From CALAED01 sp036378315 (lineage in GTDB: Bacteria > Actinomycetota > Actinomycetes > Streptosporangiales > Streptosporangiaceae), in contig DASUWU010000024.1 in the NCBI GenBank assembly GCA_036378315.1, forward strand, positions 1 to 64,000: 64,000 nucleotides of DNA. Reading direction: 5' to 3'. A program made the translations under genes and the position numbers. Below are positions 7,781 through 16,646 of the stretch, one piece after another. The number at the start of each line of letters is the position of its first letter. Positions within the stretch are counted from its first letter, which is position 1. Under the pieces are notes generated by a model. It was not told the DNA's origin. It saw nothing but the letters and a program-made list of their open reading frames with translations, and ran no database searches.

Positions 7781-8998
7781 TCATGTGAGCCCTTCTATCT
7801 CGTGTCCCAGACGGTCGCGCTTGACCGTCAGGTAACGCCTGTTGTGCTCGGTGACGACGACCGGAAGCGCCACCCGCCCCAGCACCTCGATGCCGAAGCC
7901 GGCCAGCCCCGCCAGTTTGTCGGGGTTGTTGGTGAGCACCCTGATCGAGGTCACGCCCAGGTCGGTGAGCATCTGCGCGGCGTTACTGTACTCGCGGGCG
8001 TCGGCGGGCAGGCCCAGCTCGAGGTTGGCGTCGACCGTGTCCGACCCATTGTCCTGCAACGCGTAGGCGCGCAGCTTGGACAGCAGCCCGATCCCGCGAC
8101 CCTCGTGCCCGCGCAGGTAGAGCACGACGCCGCGACCCACGCTCGCGATCTCGGCCATGGCCGCGTCGAGCTGGGTGCCGCAGTCGCAGCGTTCGGAGCC
8201 GAGCACGTCGCCGGTGAGGCATTCCGAATGCGCCCGGACCAGGACGTCCCTGCCGTCCCCGAGCTCGCCGTACACCAGCGCGAGGTGCTCACCGCCGTCG
8301 ATCGCGCTCGCGTAGCCGATCGCGCGCCACGTGCCGTGCCGGTTCGGCAGCCGCGTCTCCGCCACCCGCCGCACCATCCGCTCGGTGTGCCTGCGGTACT
8401 CCACGAGCTGCTCGATCGAGATCAGCTTCAGGTCGTGCTCCTTGGCGAACACCTCGAGCTGCGGCAGCCGCGCCATCGTGCCGTCATCGTTGACGATCTC
8501 CGCCAGCACGCCGGCCTCGGCAAGACCGGCCAGCCTGGCCAGGTCCACCGCGGCCTCGGTGTGGCCGCGCCGCTTGAGCACGCCGCCGTCGCGGTAGCGC
8601 AGCGGGAAGATGTGCCCGGGCCTGACCAGCTCGTACGGCTCGGTCGCCGAGTCGCACAGGGTGCGGATGGTGCGCGCCCGGTCGGCCGCGGAGATGCCGG
8701 TGGTGATCCCGTCGCGGGCGTCCACGCTGATCGTGTACGCGGTGCGCATGCGCTCGCGGTTCTGCGGCGTCATCAGCGGGATCTGCAGCCGGTCGAGGTC
8801 CCTGCCGAGCATCGGCACGCAGATGACCCCGCTGGTGTAGCGGATCGTGAAGGCGAGGAGCTCGGGCGTCGCCCTGGACGCCGCGAAGATCAGGTCACCC
8901 TCGTTCTCCCTGTCCTCGTCGTCGACCACCACGACCGGCCTGCCGGCCGCGATGTCCGCGATCGCCGCCTCGACATCGTCGAACGCTCCGTGCGTCAT
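7781..8998 (-). CDS. ribBA: bifunctional DHBP synthase / GTP cyclohydrolase II
   Basis: 405 residues. The N-terminal half (1-200) is 3,4-dihydroxy-2-butanone-4-phosphate synthase, with DDEDRENEGDL and GHIFPL motifs. The C-terminal half is GTP cyclohydrolase II, with the zinc site CLTGDVLGSERCDCG and the active-site segment RGHEGRGIGLL. Together they feed both branches of riboflavin synthesis. The ATG at 8996-8998 overlaps the stop of a 19-codon mini-ORF in ATGA fashion, suggesting translational coupling. Confidence 0.95.
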   Translation of the reverse strand: MTHGAFDDVEAAIADIAAGRPVVVVDDEDRENEGDLIFAASRATPELLAFTIRYTSGVICVPMLGRDLDRLQIPLMTPQNRERMRTAYTISVDARDGITTGISAADRARTIRTLCDSATEPYELVRPGHIFPLRYRDGGVLKRRGHTEAAVDLARLAGLAEAGVLAEIVNDDGTMARLPQLEVFAKEHDLKLISIEQLVEYRRHTERMVRRVAETRLPNRHGTWRAIGYASAIDGGEHLALVYGELGDGRDVLVRAHSECLTGDVLGSERCDCGTQLDAAMAEIASVGRGVVLYLRGHEGRGIGLLSKLRAYALQDNGSDTVDANLELGLPADAREYSNAAQMLTDLGVTSIRVLTNNPDKLAGLAGFGIEVLGRVALPVVVTEHNRRYLTVKRDRLGHEIEGLT

Positions 8999-9054
8999 GC
9001 CGTCACCGCCTCACCCTTGGCGCCCCTCACGGAGCGTTCCGCCAGCCAGTTCAT
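8995..9054 (-). CDS. 19-residue mini-ORF coupled to ribBA
   Basis: ATG at 9052-9054 encodes MNWLAERSVRGAKGEAVTA and its TGA overlaps the ribBA ATG (ATGA). It has no clear Shine-Dalgarno. It fills the gap where, as I recall, some streptomycetes carry a PnuC-like gene. It may be a translational coupler, an internal-deletion remnant, or chance. Confidence 0.35.
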   Translation of the reverse strand: MNWLAERSVRGAKGEAVTA

Positions 9055-9086
9055 GTGCGTGCCGCCCGCCGCGTCCCGCGCGGGCC

Positions 9087-9695
9087 TCACGTGGACTCCT
9101 CATCCGACCGGGCGGCGAGGAGGCGCTCGACGTACTTGGCTACGACGTCGACCTCGAGGTTCACCGGGTCGCCCGGCTCCTTGCGTCCCAGGACGGTCAG
9201 CTCCAGGGTGGTCGGGATCAGCGCGACCGTGAAATGTCGAGCGGCCGCCTCGACGACCGTGAGGCTGACCCCGTCGACCGTGATCGAACCCTTCTCCACG
9301 ACGTACCGGCTCAGTTCCGCCGGCAGCGAGATGGTCACGACGTCCCAGCGCTCGCCCGGCTCGCGGGCGACGATCGCGCCGACCCCGTCCACGTGGCCCT
9401 GGACCAGATGGCCGCCGAGCCGGTCGGCGAGCCGCACAGGACGCTCCAGGTTGACCGGCGAACCCGGCCGCAGCGCGCCCAGGCTGGAGCGGCGGAGCGT
9501 CTCCTGGACGACGTCCGCGGTGAAGGAGTCGTCCTTGACATCCGTCACGGTCAGGCAGACGCCGTTGACCGCGATCGAGGCGCCGTGGACGGCGTCGGCG
9601 GCGACACGGGGGCCGCGCACGGTCAGCCGTGCGGCGTCGCCGTCCGGCTCGACGTCGATGACCTCGCCGAGCTCCTCGACGATTCCGGTGAACAT
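9087..9695 (-). CDS. ribE: riboflavin synthase, alpha chain
   Basis: 202 residues starting MFTGIVEELG, the hallmark N-terminus of the trimeric enzyme that dismutates two lumazines into riboflavin. Two lumazine-binding repeats are visible: residues 1-95 with NGVCLTV and 96-190 with DGVSLTV. GGHLVQGHVDG joins them. GGGAGG precedes the ATG by 8 nt. It is the first gene after the FMN riboswitch. ribD is not in this window. Confidence 0.95.
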   Translation of the reverse strand: MFTGIVEELGEVIDVEPDGDAARLTVRGPRVAADAVHGASIAVNGVCLTVTDVKDDSFTADVVQETLRRSSLGALRPGSPVNLERPVRLADRLGGHLVQGHVDGVGAIVAREPGERWDVVTISLPAELSRYVVEKGSITVDGVSLTVVEAAARHFTVALIPTTLELTVLGRKEPGDPVNLEVDVVAKYVERLLAARSDEEST

Positions 9696-9773
9696 GTCCC
9701 GGGCCTCCCGACGATCGTTCTCGCGGGTGCTCCGGGGGTCGAGGGCGAGCCAACGCTCGCGCGGAAGCTCATC

Positions 9774-9900
9774 GCGCGCTGCCTCCCATCCGGACTTTTA
9801 CCGTCGGTCCCGGAATCCCACCGGGTCAACCGGCCGCCGGCTGCGGTCGGGTCGCGGACTGTCACCGCCGGTTCGGAGTTTCACCGACCCCGGAGCACGC
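9774..9900 (-). promoter_or_regulatory. FMN riboswitch (RFN element)
   Basis: Reading the minus strand, conserved RFN blocks occur in order: GGTGAAACTCCGAACCGGCGG, cut here to its core GAAACTCCGAACCGGCGG, then ACAGTCCGCGACCCG, a variable arm, and GTAAAAGTCCGGATGGGAG. Helix P1 pairs GCGTGCT (9900-9894) with AGCGCGC (9780-9774). It lies 78 nt before ribE. FMN binding is known to repress rib operons. No terminator hairpin with a T-tract follows, so control is more likely at translation. Confidence 0.95.
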
Positions 9901-9983
9901 ATTCACTGCTTCCGCCACCAGTGTGCCATGTTCCGCGCGATATGCCCCGGATGGGGGCAGGGACCGCACGCCAACGGAAGCTT

Positions 9984-10652
9984 TCAGCCCGCGTGCCCGG
10001 TCACCTCGGCCGCCATCGCGCGCAGCTCCCGTACGGCCCGGTCGGGATCTTCGGCGGTGTAGACGGCGGCGCCGGCGACGAACACGTCGGCGCCGGCGGC
10101 GGCGCATCGCTCGATGGTGTCGGCGCCGACGCCGCCGTCCACCTGCAGCCAGATCTGCCGGTCGCCGACCATCCGGCGGGCCCGGCGGAGCTTCGGCAGC
10201 ACCATGTCGAGGAACTTCTGCCCGCCGAACCCCGGCTCGACCGTCATCAGCAGCAGCATGTCGATCTCGTCGAGCAGGTCCTCGTACGGCTCGACCGGCG
10301 TAGCCGGGTTGAGCGCCAGGCCGGCGCGGGCCCCGGCCGCCCGGATCGCCCGGAAGGTACGGACCGGCGCCTTCGCGGCTTCGGCGTGGATCGTGACGTT
10401 GCCCACACCGACCTCGGCGTAGCCCGGTGCCCACCGGTCCGGATCCTCGATCATGAGATGGCAGTCGAGCGGCAGCGCGCTGTGCTTGAGCAGCGCCTCC
10501 ACCACCGGCAGCCCGATCGTGAGGTTGGGCACGAAATGGTTGTCCATCACGTCCACGTGGATCCAGTCGGCGGCGCCCGAGACGGCGGCGATGTCGTCGG
10601 CGAGCCGGGCGTAGTCGGCGGACAGGATGCTGGGCGAGATCTGTACGGCCAT
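9984..10652 (-). CDS. rpe: ribulose-phosphate 3-epimerase
   Basis: 222 residues from the ATG at 10650-10652; a longer frame upstream belongs to antisense of the PAP2 gene. It interconverts ribulose-5-P and xylulose-5-P in the pentose phosphate pathway. TIM-barrel motifs are SPSILSADYARL, HVDVMDNHFVPN, CHLMI, MTVEPGFGGQKF and VDGGV, with the metal-binding His/Asp residues in these segments. A TAGACT box lies 10 nt before the ATG. It starts 13 nt after the PAP2 gene ends and supplies ribulose-5-P near the riboflavin genes. Confidence 0.95.
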   Translation of the reverse strand: MAVQISPSILSADYARLADDIAAVSGAADWIHVDVMDNHFVPNLTIGLPVVEALLKHSALPLDCHLMIEDPDRWAPGYAEVGVGNVTIHAEAAKAPVRTFRAIRAAGARAGLALNPATPVEPYEDLLDEIDMLLLMTVEPGFGGQKFLDMVLPKLRRARRMVGDRQIWLQVDGGVGADTIERCAAAGADVFVAGAAVYTAEDPDRAVRELRAMAAEVTGHAG

Positions 10653-10665
10653 GGTGAGATCGAGT

Positions 10666-11688
10666 CTAGGAGTGCCGGCCGGCGCCGATCTCGTCGAACC
10701 GGCGAGATTCCACGGGCGCGCGCGCCGCCAGACCCAGCCGGACGAACGTCTCGGGAGCGCCGCCGGCCATCCAGGCGCCGACCAGGGCATGGGTGACGAA
10801 GGCGACGGCGACGTGGCCGCCGGCCGGCCAGCCGGCCAGCAGGAGCAGGCCGGCGCCGGCCGCGCCGACCGGCACCCTGGCGGCACGCCTCCACAGGGTG
10901 CCGCCTGCCTCGAACCAGCCGTGGGCGGCCAGCCACGACAGCCCGGCGAGCACGCCGAAAAGCAGCCCGGCGATGGCCGCGCCGTCGCCGAGCCGGACGG
11001 GCTCGGGAACGCCGCCGGCGGCGGCGATGGCTCGCGCCCACGCGTCCGGCAGCCGCCGGTCCCCCAGGTTCCATACGGCCAGTGCGGTCGGTACGAAGAA
11101 CAGCAGCGCGACCGCGAGGCTGAGCCCGAACTGGACCGGCAGCGGCCGGCGGCGCCACCACGCCGCCACCGGAGGCCCGAGGGCGAACGCGACGACCAGC
11201 AGCGCCGCGCCGGTCAACCAGCCGGCCACGACCTGGCCGGCGGAGTGCACGCCGAGGTACACGCGGGACACGCCGACCAGGACGACCACGACGCCGCCGC
11301 CCGCCCAGGTCGCGACGGCCGGCCACCGCGGGCCGGCCGCGCCGCCGCGGCCGGCGCCCGAGCGCCCGGCGCCCGAACGGCGGGCGCGTGAGCGGCGGGC
11401 GACCGCGGCGCCCAACAGGCCGTACGCGACGGTCGAGCCCTGGGCGTGCCCCGACGGCATCCCGAACGACGTCCGCGTCTCGTGCGCCCTGATGCCGGGA
11501 TCGGTCCAGTACGGTCGCGGCGCGTGGATGGCGACCTTGAGCAGCAGGTTGAGCGCGCCGCTGAGCGTGACCACCACCGCCGCCCATGCGCCGGCCCTGG
11601 GACTGACGCACCAGAACACCACGACGAGCACCGGTACGTACCACCCGGCGCTGCCGAGGTACGAAATGACGTGCATCAAGGCGGTCAT
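10666..11688 (-). CDS. PAP2-family membrane phosphatase
   Basis: 340 residues with about nine hydrophobic segments. The three phosphatase motifs are KVAIHAPRP (51-59), PSGH (78-81) and SRVYLGVH (141-148). In bacterial lipid phosphatases the last motif usually continues to Asp, but here Gln152 takes that place (GVHSAGQVVAG), a pattern reminiscent of glucose-6-phosphatase-type enzymes. A basic Ala/Gly/Arg insert lies at 98-121. The substrate is probably a lipid-linked phosphate in the membrane, but cannot be named. Confidence 0.8.
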   Translation of the reverse strand: MTALMHVISYLGSAGWYVPVLVVVFWCVSPRAGAWAAVVVTLSGALNLLLKVAIHAPRPYWTDPGIRAHETRTSFGMPSGHAQGSTVAYGLLGAAVARRSRARRSGAGRSGAGRGGAAGPRWPAVATWAGGGVVVVLVGVSRVYLGVHSAGQVVAGWLTGAALLVVAFALGPPVAAWWRRRPLPVQFGLSLAVALLFFVPTALAVWNLGDRRLPDAWARAIAAAGGVPEPVRLGDGAAIAGLLFGVLAGLSWLAAHGWFEAGGTLWRRAARVPVGAAGAGLLLLAGWPAGGHVAVAFVTHALVGAWMAGGAPETFVRLGLAARAPVESRRFDEIGAGRHS

Positions 11689-11762
11689 CTGAGCACCCGT
11701 TCGTGCGCCGTCGTCGAACTGAACGTTGACGTCCCCCTACCCAGCCTGCGGCGGACCGTGCC

Positions 11763-13157
11763 TCAACCGCGCCGCAGGAGCGCGAGGAAGAGGGCGTCGG
11801 TGCCGTGGCGGTGCGGCCAGAACCGCGCGTACGGGCCGTCACCCAGTCCGGGAAGCGGCGCGGCCGCCACCTCGGCGACGGCGGCCGGAGCGTCCAGCCG
11901 CTCCATGTCGGCGCGGTCGCGCAGCACGTCGTCGACCACGGCCCTGGTCTCGGCCAGATGCGGCGAGCAGGTGACGTAGGCGACCACGCCGCCGGGCCGT
12001 ACCGCGTCGAGTGCGGCGGCCAGCAGGCCGCGCTGAAGCGGGCCGAGCTGGGCCACCGTCCGCGGGGTGCGCCGCCAGCGCGCCTCCGGCCGGCGCCGCA
12101 GCGCCCCGAGACCGGTGCACGGCACGTCCACGAGGACCCGGTCGAACGTGCCGGGTCGCCACGCGGGGACGGTGCCGTCGGCGATCACCACGGCCGCCCG
12201 GTCGCCGACCGCACGGCCGACGAGGCCGGCGCGGTGCGGCTGGACGTCGCAGGCGAGCACCCTGGAACCGCGCCCGGCGGCCAGGGCCGACAGCAGTCCT
12301 GCCTTGCCGCCGGGGCCGGCGCACAGGTCGAGCCAGCGGCCGTCATGGCCGCTCAGCGGCACGCCGGCCAACGCGAGGGTGACGAGCTGGCTGGCCTCGT
12401 CCTGGACCGCCGCGCGCCCGTCGGCCACCGCCGGGATGGCCGCCGGGTCGCCCTCGGACAGGTAGGCGCCGTGCGGCGAGTAGGCGGCCGGCTCGGCGCC
12501 GGTCAGGTCGGCCTGGGTGGCCAGACCCGGCTTGGCCAGCAGCGTCACCCGCGGGCGTTCGTTGTCGGCGGCCAGCAGCGCCTCGATCTCGCCGCCGTCG
12601 GGGCCGAGCGCGTCGCGCAGCGCGGAGACGACCCACCGGGGATGGCTGTGGACCACCGACAGCCGGCCGAGCTCGTCGGCGGGCGCGATGATCTCCAGCC
12701 AGGCGTCGAGGTCACGGGTGGCCACCTTGCGCAGCACGGCGTTGGCGAACCTGGCCTGGCCGGGGCCGGCCACCGACCTGGCCAGCTCGACGGTCGTGGC
12801 CACCGCGGCGTGCGGGGGGATGCGGGTGCGCAGCAGCTGGTGGGCGCCCAGCCGGAGCACGTCGAGCAGCGGCGCGTCGATCCGCCTGACCTCGCGGTCG
12901 CTGCACTTGGCCAGCACGGCGTCGTACGTGCCGCGGCCGCGCAGCGTGCCGTACGTCAGCTCGGTGGCGAGCGCGGCGTCCCGGCCCGTCAGGCCGCGCT
13001 CGCGCAGCCGTACGGGCAGCAGCAGGTTGGCGTAGGCGTCCCGGCTCTCGACCGCCCGCATGACGTCGTATGCGGTGCGGCGGACGAGGTCCTGCGGCCG
13101 CCCGGTGCGGCGTGGCTGGCCTGGCCGGCGACCGCGGCGCGGGCGGGTGGGCGGCAT
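11763..13157 (-). CDS. rsmB: 16S rRNA m5C methyltransferase RsmB
   Basis: 464 residues. The N-terminal NusB-like RNA-binding domain (about 20-160) is followed by a SAM-dependent methyltransferase domain. Visible are the SAM site LDLCAGPGGKAGLLSAL, the motif IV segment VDVPCTGLGALRRRPEARW with its Cys, and the catalytic motif VTCSPH. It methylates C967 (E. coli numbering) of 16S rRNA. The ATG at 13155-13157 overlaps the fmt TGA by one base; a GTG three bases upstream is an alternative start. Confidence 0.92.
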   Translation of the reverse strand: MPPTRPRRGRRPGQPRRTGRPQDLVRRTAYDVMRAVESRDAYANLLLPVRLRERGLTGRDAALATELTYGTLRGRGTYDAVLAKCSDREVRRIDAPLLDVLRLGAHQLLRTRIPPHAAVATTVELARSVAGPGQARFANAVLRKVATRDLDAWLEIIAPADELGRLSVVHSHPRWVVSALRDALGPDGGEIEALLAADNERPRVTLLAKPGLATQADLTGAEPAAYSPHGAYLSEGDPAAIPAVADGRAAVQDEASQLVTLALAGVPLSGHDGRWLDLCAGPGGKAGLLSALAAGRGSRVLACDVQPHRAGLVGRAVGDRAAVVIADGTVPAWRPGTFDRVLVDVPCTGLGALRRRPEARWRRTPRTVAQLGPLQRGLLAAALDAVRPGGVVAYVTCSPHLAETRAVVDDVLRDRADMERLDAPAAVAEVAAAPLPGLGDGPYARFWPHRHGTDALFLALLRRG

Positions 13158-14086
13158 CACACCCCCAGCCGGTCGGAGCCTGACGGATGCACGCCGCGGG
13201 CCCAGTCCGTCGCTGTCATCCGCCGCTTGCCCTGCGGCTGCACCTCACCGAGCGCGACCGGGTGGCTGCCGGTGCCGGCCAGCACCTCGCGCTTGGTCGC
13301 CCGCAGCTCGCCGGGGCCGAGGGACTCGGCGCCGGCGGCGAGCCGCAGCGGGCCGAGCTTCAGGCGCTCGCCGCGGAACGTCGTCCACGCGCCGGGGGTG
13401 GGTGTGCAGGCGCGGACAAGCCGGTCGACGCGCAGCGCGGGCGCGGCCCAGTCGACCCGCGCGTCGCCTGGCGTCAGCTTGGCGGCGTACGAGACGCCGT
13501 CGGGAGGCTGCGGGCGGGCCTCGAGCACCCCGGACTCGATGCCGTCCATCGTGTCGACCAGCAGCTTGGCCCCGGCGTGCGCCAGCCGGCCGAGCAGGTC
13601 GCCTGCGGTGTCGGTGGGCCGGATCGGCTCGGTGTACACGCCGTAGACAGGACCGGTGTCGAGGTCCTCCTCGATCTCGAACGTGCTCGCCCCCGTGATG
13701 TCGTCACCGTTCAGGATGGCGTGCTGGACGGGCGCCGCGCCCCGCCAGGCGGGCAGCAGCGAGAAGTGCAGGTTGACCCACCCGCGCGGCGGGATGTCGA
13801 GCGCGGCGCGCGGGAGCAGCGCGCCGTACGCGACGACGGGGCAGCAGTCGGGCGCGATCGCGCGCAATCGGGTGAGGAACTCCGGATCGCGCGCCTTGAC
13901 CGGCTTCAGCACCTCGATGCCCGCCGCCTCGGCGTGCCTGGCGACCGGGCTGGCCATCAGGTGCCTGCCCCGCCCGGCCGGCGCGTCGGGCCGGGTCACC
14001 ACGGCGACCACCGCGTGCCGGGAGGCCAGCAGCGACTCCAGCGAGGGCACGGCGGCCTCCGGAGTGCCGGCGAAGACAAGCCGCAT
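13157..14086 (-). CDS. fmt: methionyl-tRNA formyltransferase
   Basis: 309 residues. It formylates initiator Met-tRNA with 10-formyl-THF. MRLVFAGTPEAAVPSL opens the formyltransferase domain, the NLHFSLLPAWRGAAPV segment carries the catalytic Asn and His, and GASTFEIEEDLDTGPV the catalytic Asp region. A C-terminal OB-like domain follows residue 205. It lies 3 nt after def, the enzyme that removes the same formyl group, and one base overlaps rsmB. Confidence 0.95.
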   Translation of the reverse strand: MRLVFAGTPEAAVPSLESLLASRHAVVAVVTRPDAPAGRGRHLMASPVARHAEAAGIEVLKPVKARDPEFLTRLRAIAPDCCPVVAYGALLPRAALDIPPRGWVNLHFSLLPAWRGAAPVQHAILNGDDITGASTFEIEEDLDTGPVYGVYTEPIRPTDTAGDLLGRLAHAGAKLLVDTMDGIESGVLEARPQPPDGVSYAAKLTPGDARVDWAAPALRVDRLVRACTPTPGAWTTFRGERLKLGPLRLAAGAESLGPGELRATKREVLAGTGSHPVALGEVQPQGKRRMTATDWARGVHPSGSDRLGV

Positions 14087-14089
14087 CGG

Positions 14090-14635
14090 CTACAGCGCCT
14101 TGCCGAAGGTCTGGTGCGGAGACTCCTTGATCACCGGAGCCGGCTCGCCGAACCATTCGGCCTCGCGGATGGCCTTCATGGCCGCCTTGCGCTGCTCGGG
14201 GTCCATCCGGTCGATGAACAGGATGCCGTCGAGATGGTCGGTCTCGTGCTGGACGCAGCGCGCGAGCAGATGGGTGCCCTCGAGCGTGACCGGCTCGCCG
14301 TACATGTCGAAGCCCTTGGCGACGACGCCGACCGACCGCGCCGTCGGGAACGCCAGGCCGGGCAGCGACAGGCAGCCCTCGTCGTCGACCTCCTCCTCGT
14401 CGGACAGGTCGAGGCGGGGGTTGACCAGATGCCCGAGCACGTCGTCGACGTAGTAGGTGAACACGCGCAGGCCCACGCCGAGCTGCGGCGCGGCGAGGCC
14501 GACCCCCGGCGCGTCCATCATCGTGTCGGAGAGGTCTTTGACGAGGTTGCGCAGCTCCTTGTCGAAGTCCCGTACCGGCTCGGCCGGTGTGCGCAGCACG
14601 GGATCACCGAAGAGGCGGATGGGCTTGACGGCCAA
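14090..14635 (-). CDS. def: peptide deformylase
   Basis: 181 residues if started at the TTG at 14633-14635, which sits 6 nt after GGAG and gives MAVKPIRLFGDPVLR. A GTG three bases earlier is the alternative. All three deformylase motifs are intact: GVGLAAPQ (44-51), EGCLSLP (86-92) and HETDH (130-134), giving the Cys and two His metal ligands. It removes formyl groups from nascent proteins and is paired with fmt 3 nt downstream. Confidence 0.93.
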   Translation of the reverse strand: MAVKPIRLFGDPVLRTPAEPVRDFDKELRNLVKDLSDTMMDAPGVGLAAPQLGVGLRVFTYYVDDVLGHLVNPRLDLSDEEEVDDEGCLSLPGLAFPTARSVGVVAKGFDMYGEPVTLEGTHLLARCVQHETDHLDGILFIDRMDPEQRKAAMKAIREAEWFGEPAPVIKESPHQTFGKAL

Positions 14636-14753
14636 CACGGGCTCCGTTCTGGAACGGTGGCTCCCGGGACGGAGGGGCGCGGCGCGGCCGATGGGCCGGC
14701 GGACTCCCGCGCTGTCCCGGCGACGTACCTGGGCGATCGTTCGGAATCCCAGT

Positions 14754-16610
14754 CTACGGAGCGCCGCCACGCGATCGGGCCTTGAAGGCGGCCTTGCGCG
14801 CGGCCTTGGCGACGTCCTTGTCGGGGTAGTGCCGGCCGAGCGCTCCAAGCACGTCGGCCACGTCCGGGTGGTCGACGCGCCACAGCTCCTCGACGGTGGA
14901 ACGCAGGTCGACGTCGGCCGGCGCGTCGGCGACCGCGGCGGCCACCGCCTCGGCGGGCTCCGCGCGCTCCAGCAGCCCGGCCACCGTGTCGGTGAACATC
15001 CACAGGATCTCGCCGCGAGCGGGCACGACGGAGCCGTCGCCGTGCCTGGCCAGCCACAGCGCGGCGTACGGACGGGTGACCGGCTCGTCGAGCGCCGCCC
15101 GCACCACGGGCTCGGCCTCGGGCCCGACCCGGTCGAGCACTGCCGCCGCGAGGTTGCGGGCACCCGGCCCGCCGGCGGCCATGAGACCGACCAGCTCGCC
15201 GGCCGCCACCTGCGGCGTCCGCCGGGCCAGCCACCGCTCGATCTCCTCGTCGGCCGTCGCGGCACGGTGCCACGCCAGGCCGCTCAGCAGCTCGTCGGCC
15301 GGCCCGTCCGCCAGGTCGCCGACCAGCGGCGCGCTGTAGCCGGCGGCGAGCAGCAGCTCCCTGACCCCCCAGACGCCGAGCGGGGTCAGCTCGTAGCCGT
15401 CCTCGGTGCCGGCGATCACCCCCCACTCGGCCAGCTCCTCGAGGTCGAGGGTGAGGGCGTAGTCGCCGACGGTCTGCCACAGATCCTCGTCGCCGACCGC
15501 GTACGCCAGCCGGACGTGCTCCATGAGCGCGTCGAACAGCTCGGCGCTCGTGGACGGTTCGTCCTGCTCGTACAGCCGGATGAGCACTCCAGGCAGCTCC
15601 CGCTGGACCACCTGGAACGGCGTGAGCGCGGGTCTGGCGCCGCCGCCGGCCCGGTCCGCCCGCTCGCCGCCGCCCCTGTCGTCGGCCACCGCGGTGACGG
15701 CCGCGTCGAAGGCACGCAGCCACAGGTCGAGCAGCGCCGTGTCGTCGCCGCCCCGTACCGTCTCGCCACCCGGGCCGGGTGCCGTGCGGCCATCGATCAC
15801 GGTGAGGAGCCCGGCCGCGACCGCGGCCTGCCAGAGCCGCTCCACCTCGATGATGTCGCGCGCGCTGGCGGCGCGGGCCGGGTCGGACCTGGGCGTGGTC
15901 CACTCCAGGCCCGCGACGGCGCCGCGGGCGTCCGCCGCGGTCAGCCGCCCGCCCGGCGCCGGCCGCTCCCCCACCCAGCCGGCCAGCGCGCCCGCCCGCG
16001 CGAGCAGGCCCGACTCGCGGGCGGCCGCGGCGATCTCGGCGCGCGGCGCGAGCCGTACCGGCGGCACCGTCAGGTCGTCCGCGTCGGGCAGGTACGCGGC
16101 GGTACGGGCGAAACGTTCGTCCTCGGGCAGCGACTCGAAGTCTTTGATCCACCGCTCGACCGCGGCCTCGTCGGTGAGGTCGACCGAGTCGTCACGCATC
16201 ATCCGCGCCAGCACGTCGGCGGCCACTTCCCTGTCGGCGGCGTCGGCCACGGCCAGCACGTCGACGAGCTCGGGCGCGAGGCGGTCAAGCTCGGCGCGGA
16301 GCTCTTTGGCCGTGCCTGGCGTCACCGCGCCGGTGTCGTCGAGGAAGTCCACGATCGCCCGGCCGGCGGCGAGCACCTCGGGTGCCTCGTCCTGGCTGGC
16401 CACGACCATGCCGGGGAACACCTCGAGCAGCAGCGCGCGCAGCTGCGGCGGGCGCAGCTCATCGGCCGCCGCCAGCCCGAGTTCGCCATCGGCCAGCTCG
16501 AGGAGCAGCCTGGCGCCCTGGACATCGAGATCGTCGGTCCGCTCGGACGCCCATCGGGTCAGTTCGCGTACGGTCGCATCGACCCAGTGCTCTTCCGCAT
16601 CATGTGCCAC
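14754..16610 (-). CDS. large acidic helical protein of unknown function
   Basis: 618 residues from the GTG at 16608-16610, or 628 from a GTG at 16638-16640. The protein is rich in Ala, Leu, Asp and Glu, reads as mostly helical with HEAT-like stretches (VPARGEILWMFTDTVAGLLE and neighbours), and has a basic C-terminus (KAARKAAFKARSRGG). There is no signal peptide or membrane segment. I do not recognise a catalytic motif. A TAGTGT box at 16618-16623 lies 7 nt before the GTG, suggesting a leaderless transcript. It sits between priA and def and its role is unknown. Confidence 0.7.
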   Translation of the reverse strand: MAHDAEEHWVDATVRELTRWASERTDDLDVQGARLLLELADGELGLAAADELRPPQLRALLLEVFPGMVVASQDEAPEVLAAGRAIVDFLDDTGAVTPGTAKELRAELDRLAPELVDVLAVADAADREVAADVLARMMRDDSVDLTDEAAVERWIKDFESLPEDERFARTAAYLPDADDLTVPPVRLAPRAEIAAAARESGLLARAGALAGWVGERPAPGGRLTAADARGAVAGLEWTTPRSDPARAASARDIIEVERLWQAAVAAGLLTVIDGRTAPGPGGETVRGGDDTALLDLWLRAFDAAVTAVADDRGGGERADRAGGGARPALTPFQVVQRELPGVLIRLYEQDEPSTSAELFDALMEHVRLAYAVGDEDLWQTVGDYALTLDLEELAEWGVIAGTEDGYELTPLGVWGVRELLLAAGYSAPLVGDLADGPADELLSGLAWHRAATADEEIERWLARRTPQVAAGELVGLMAAGGPGARNLAAAVLDRVGPEAEPVVRAALDEPVTRPYAALWLARHGDGSVVPARGEILWMFTDTVAGLLERAEPAEAVAAAVADAPADVDLRSTVEELWRVDHPDVADVLGALGRHYPDKDVAKAARKAAFKARSRGGAP

Positions 16611-16646
16611 GCCGAAAACACTAAGGCAGGCGTTCACCACGCGCCG

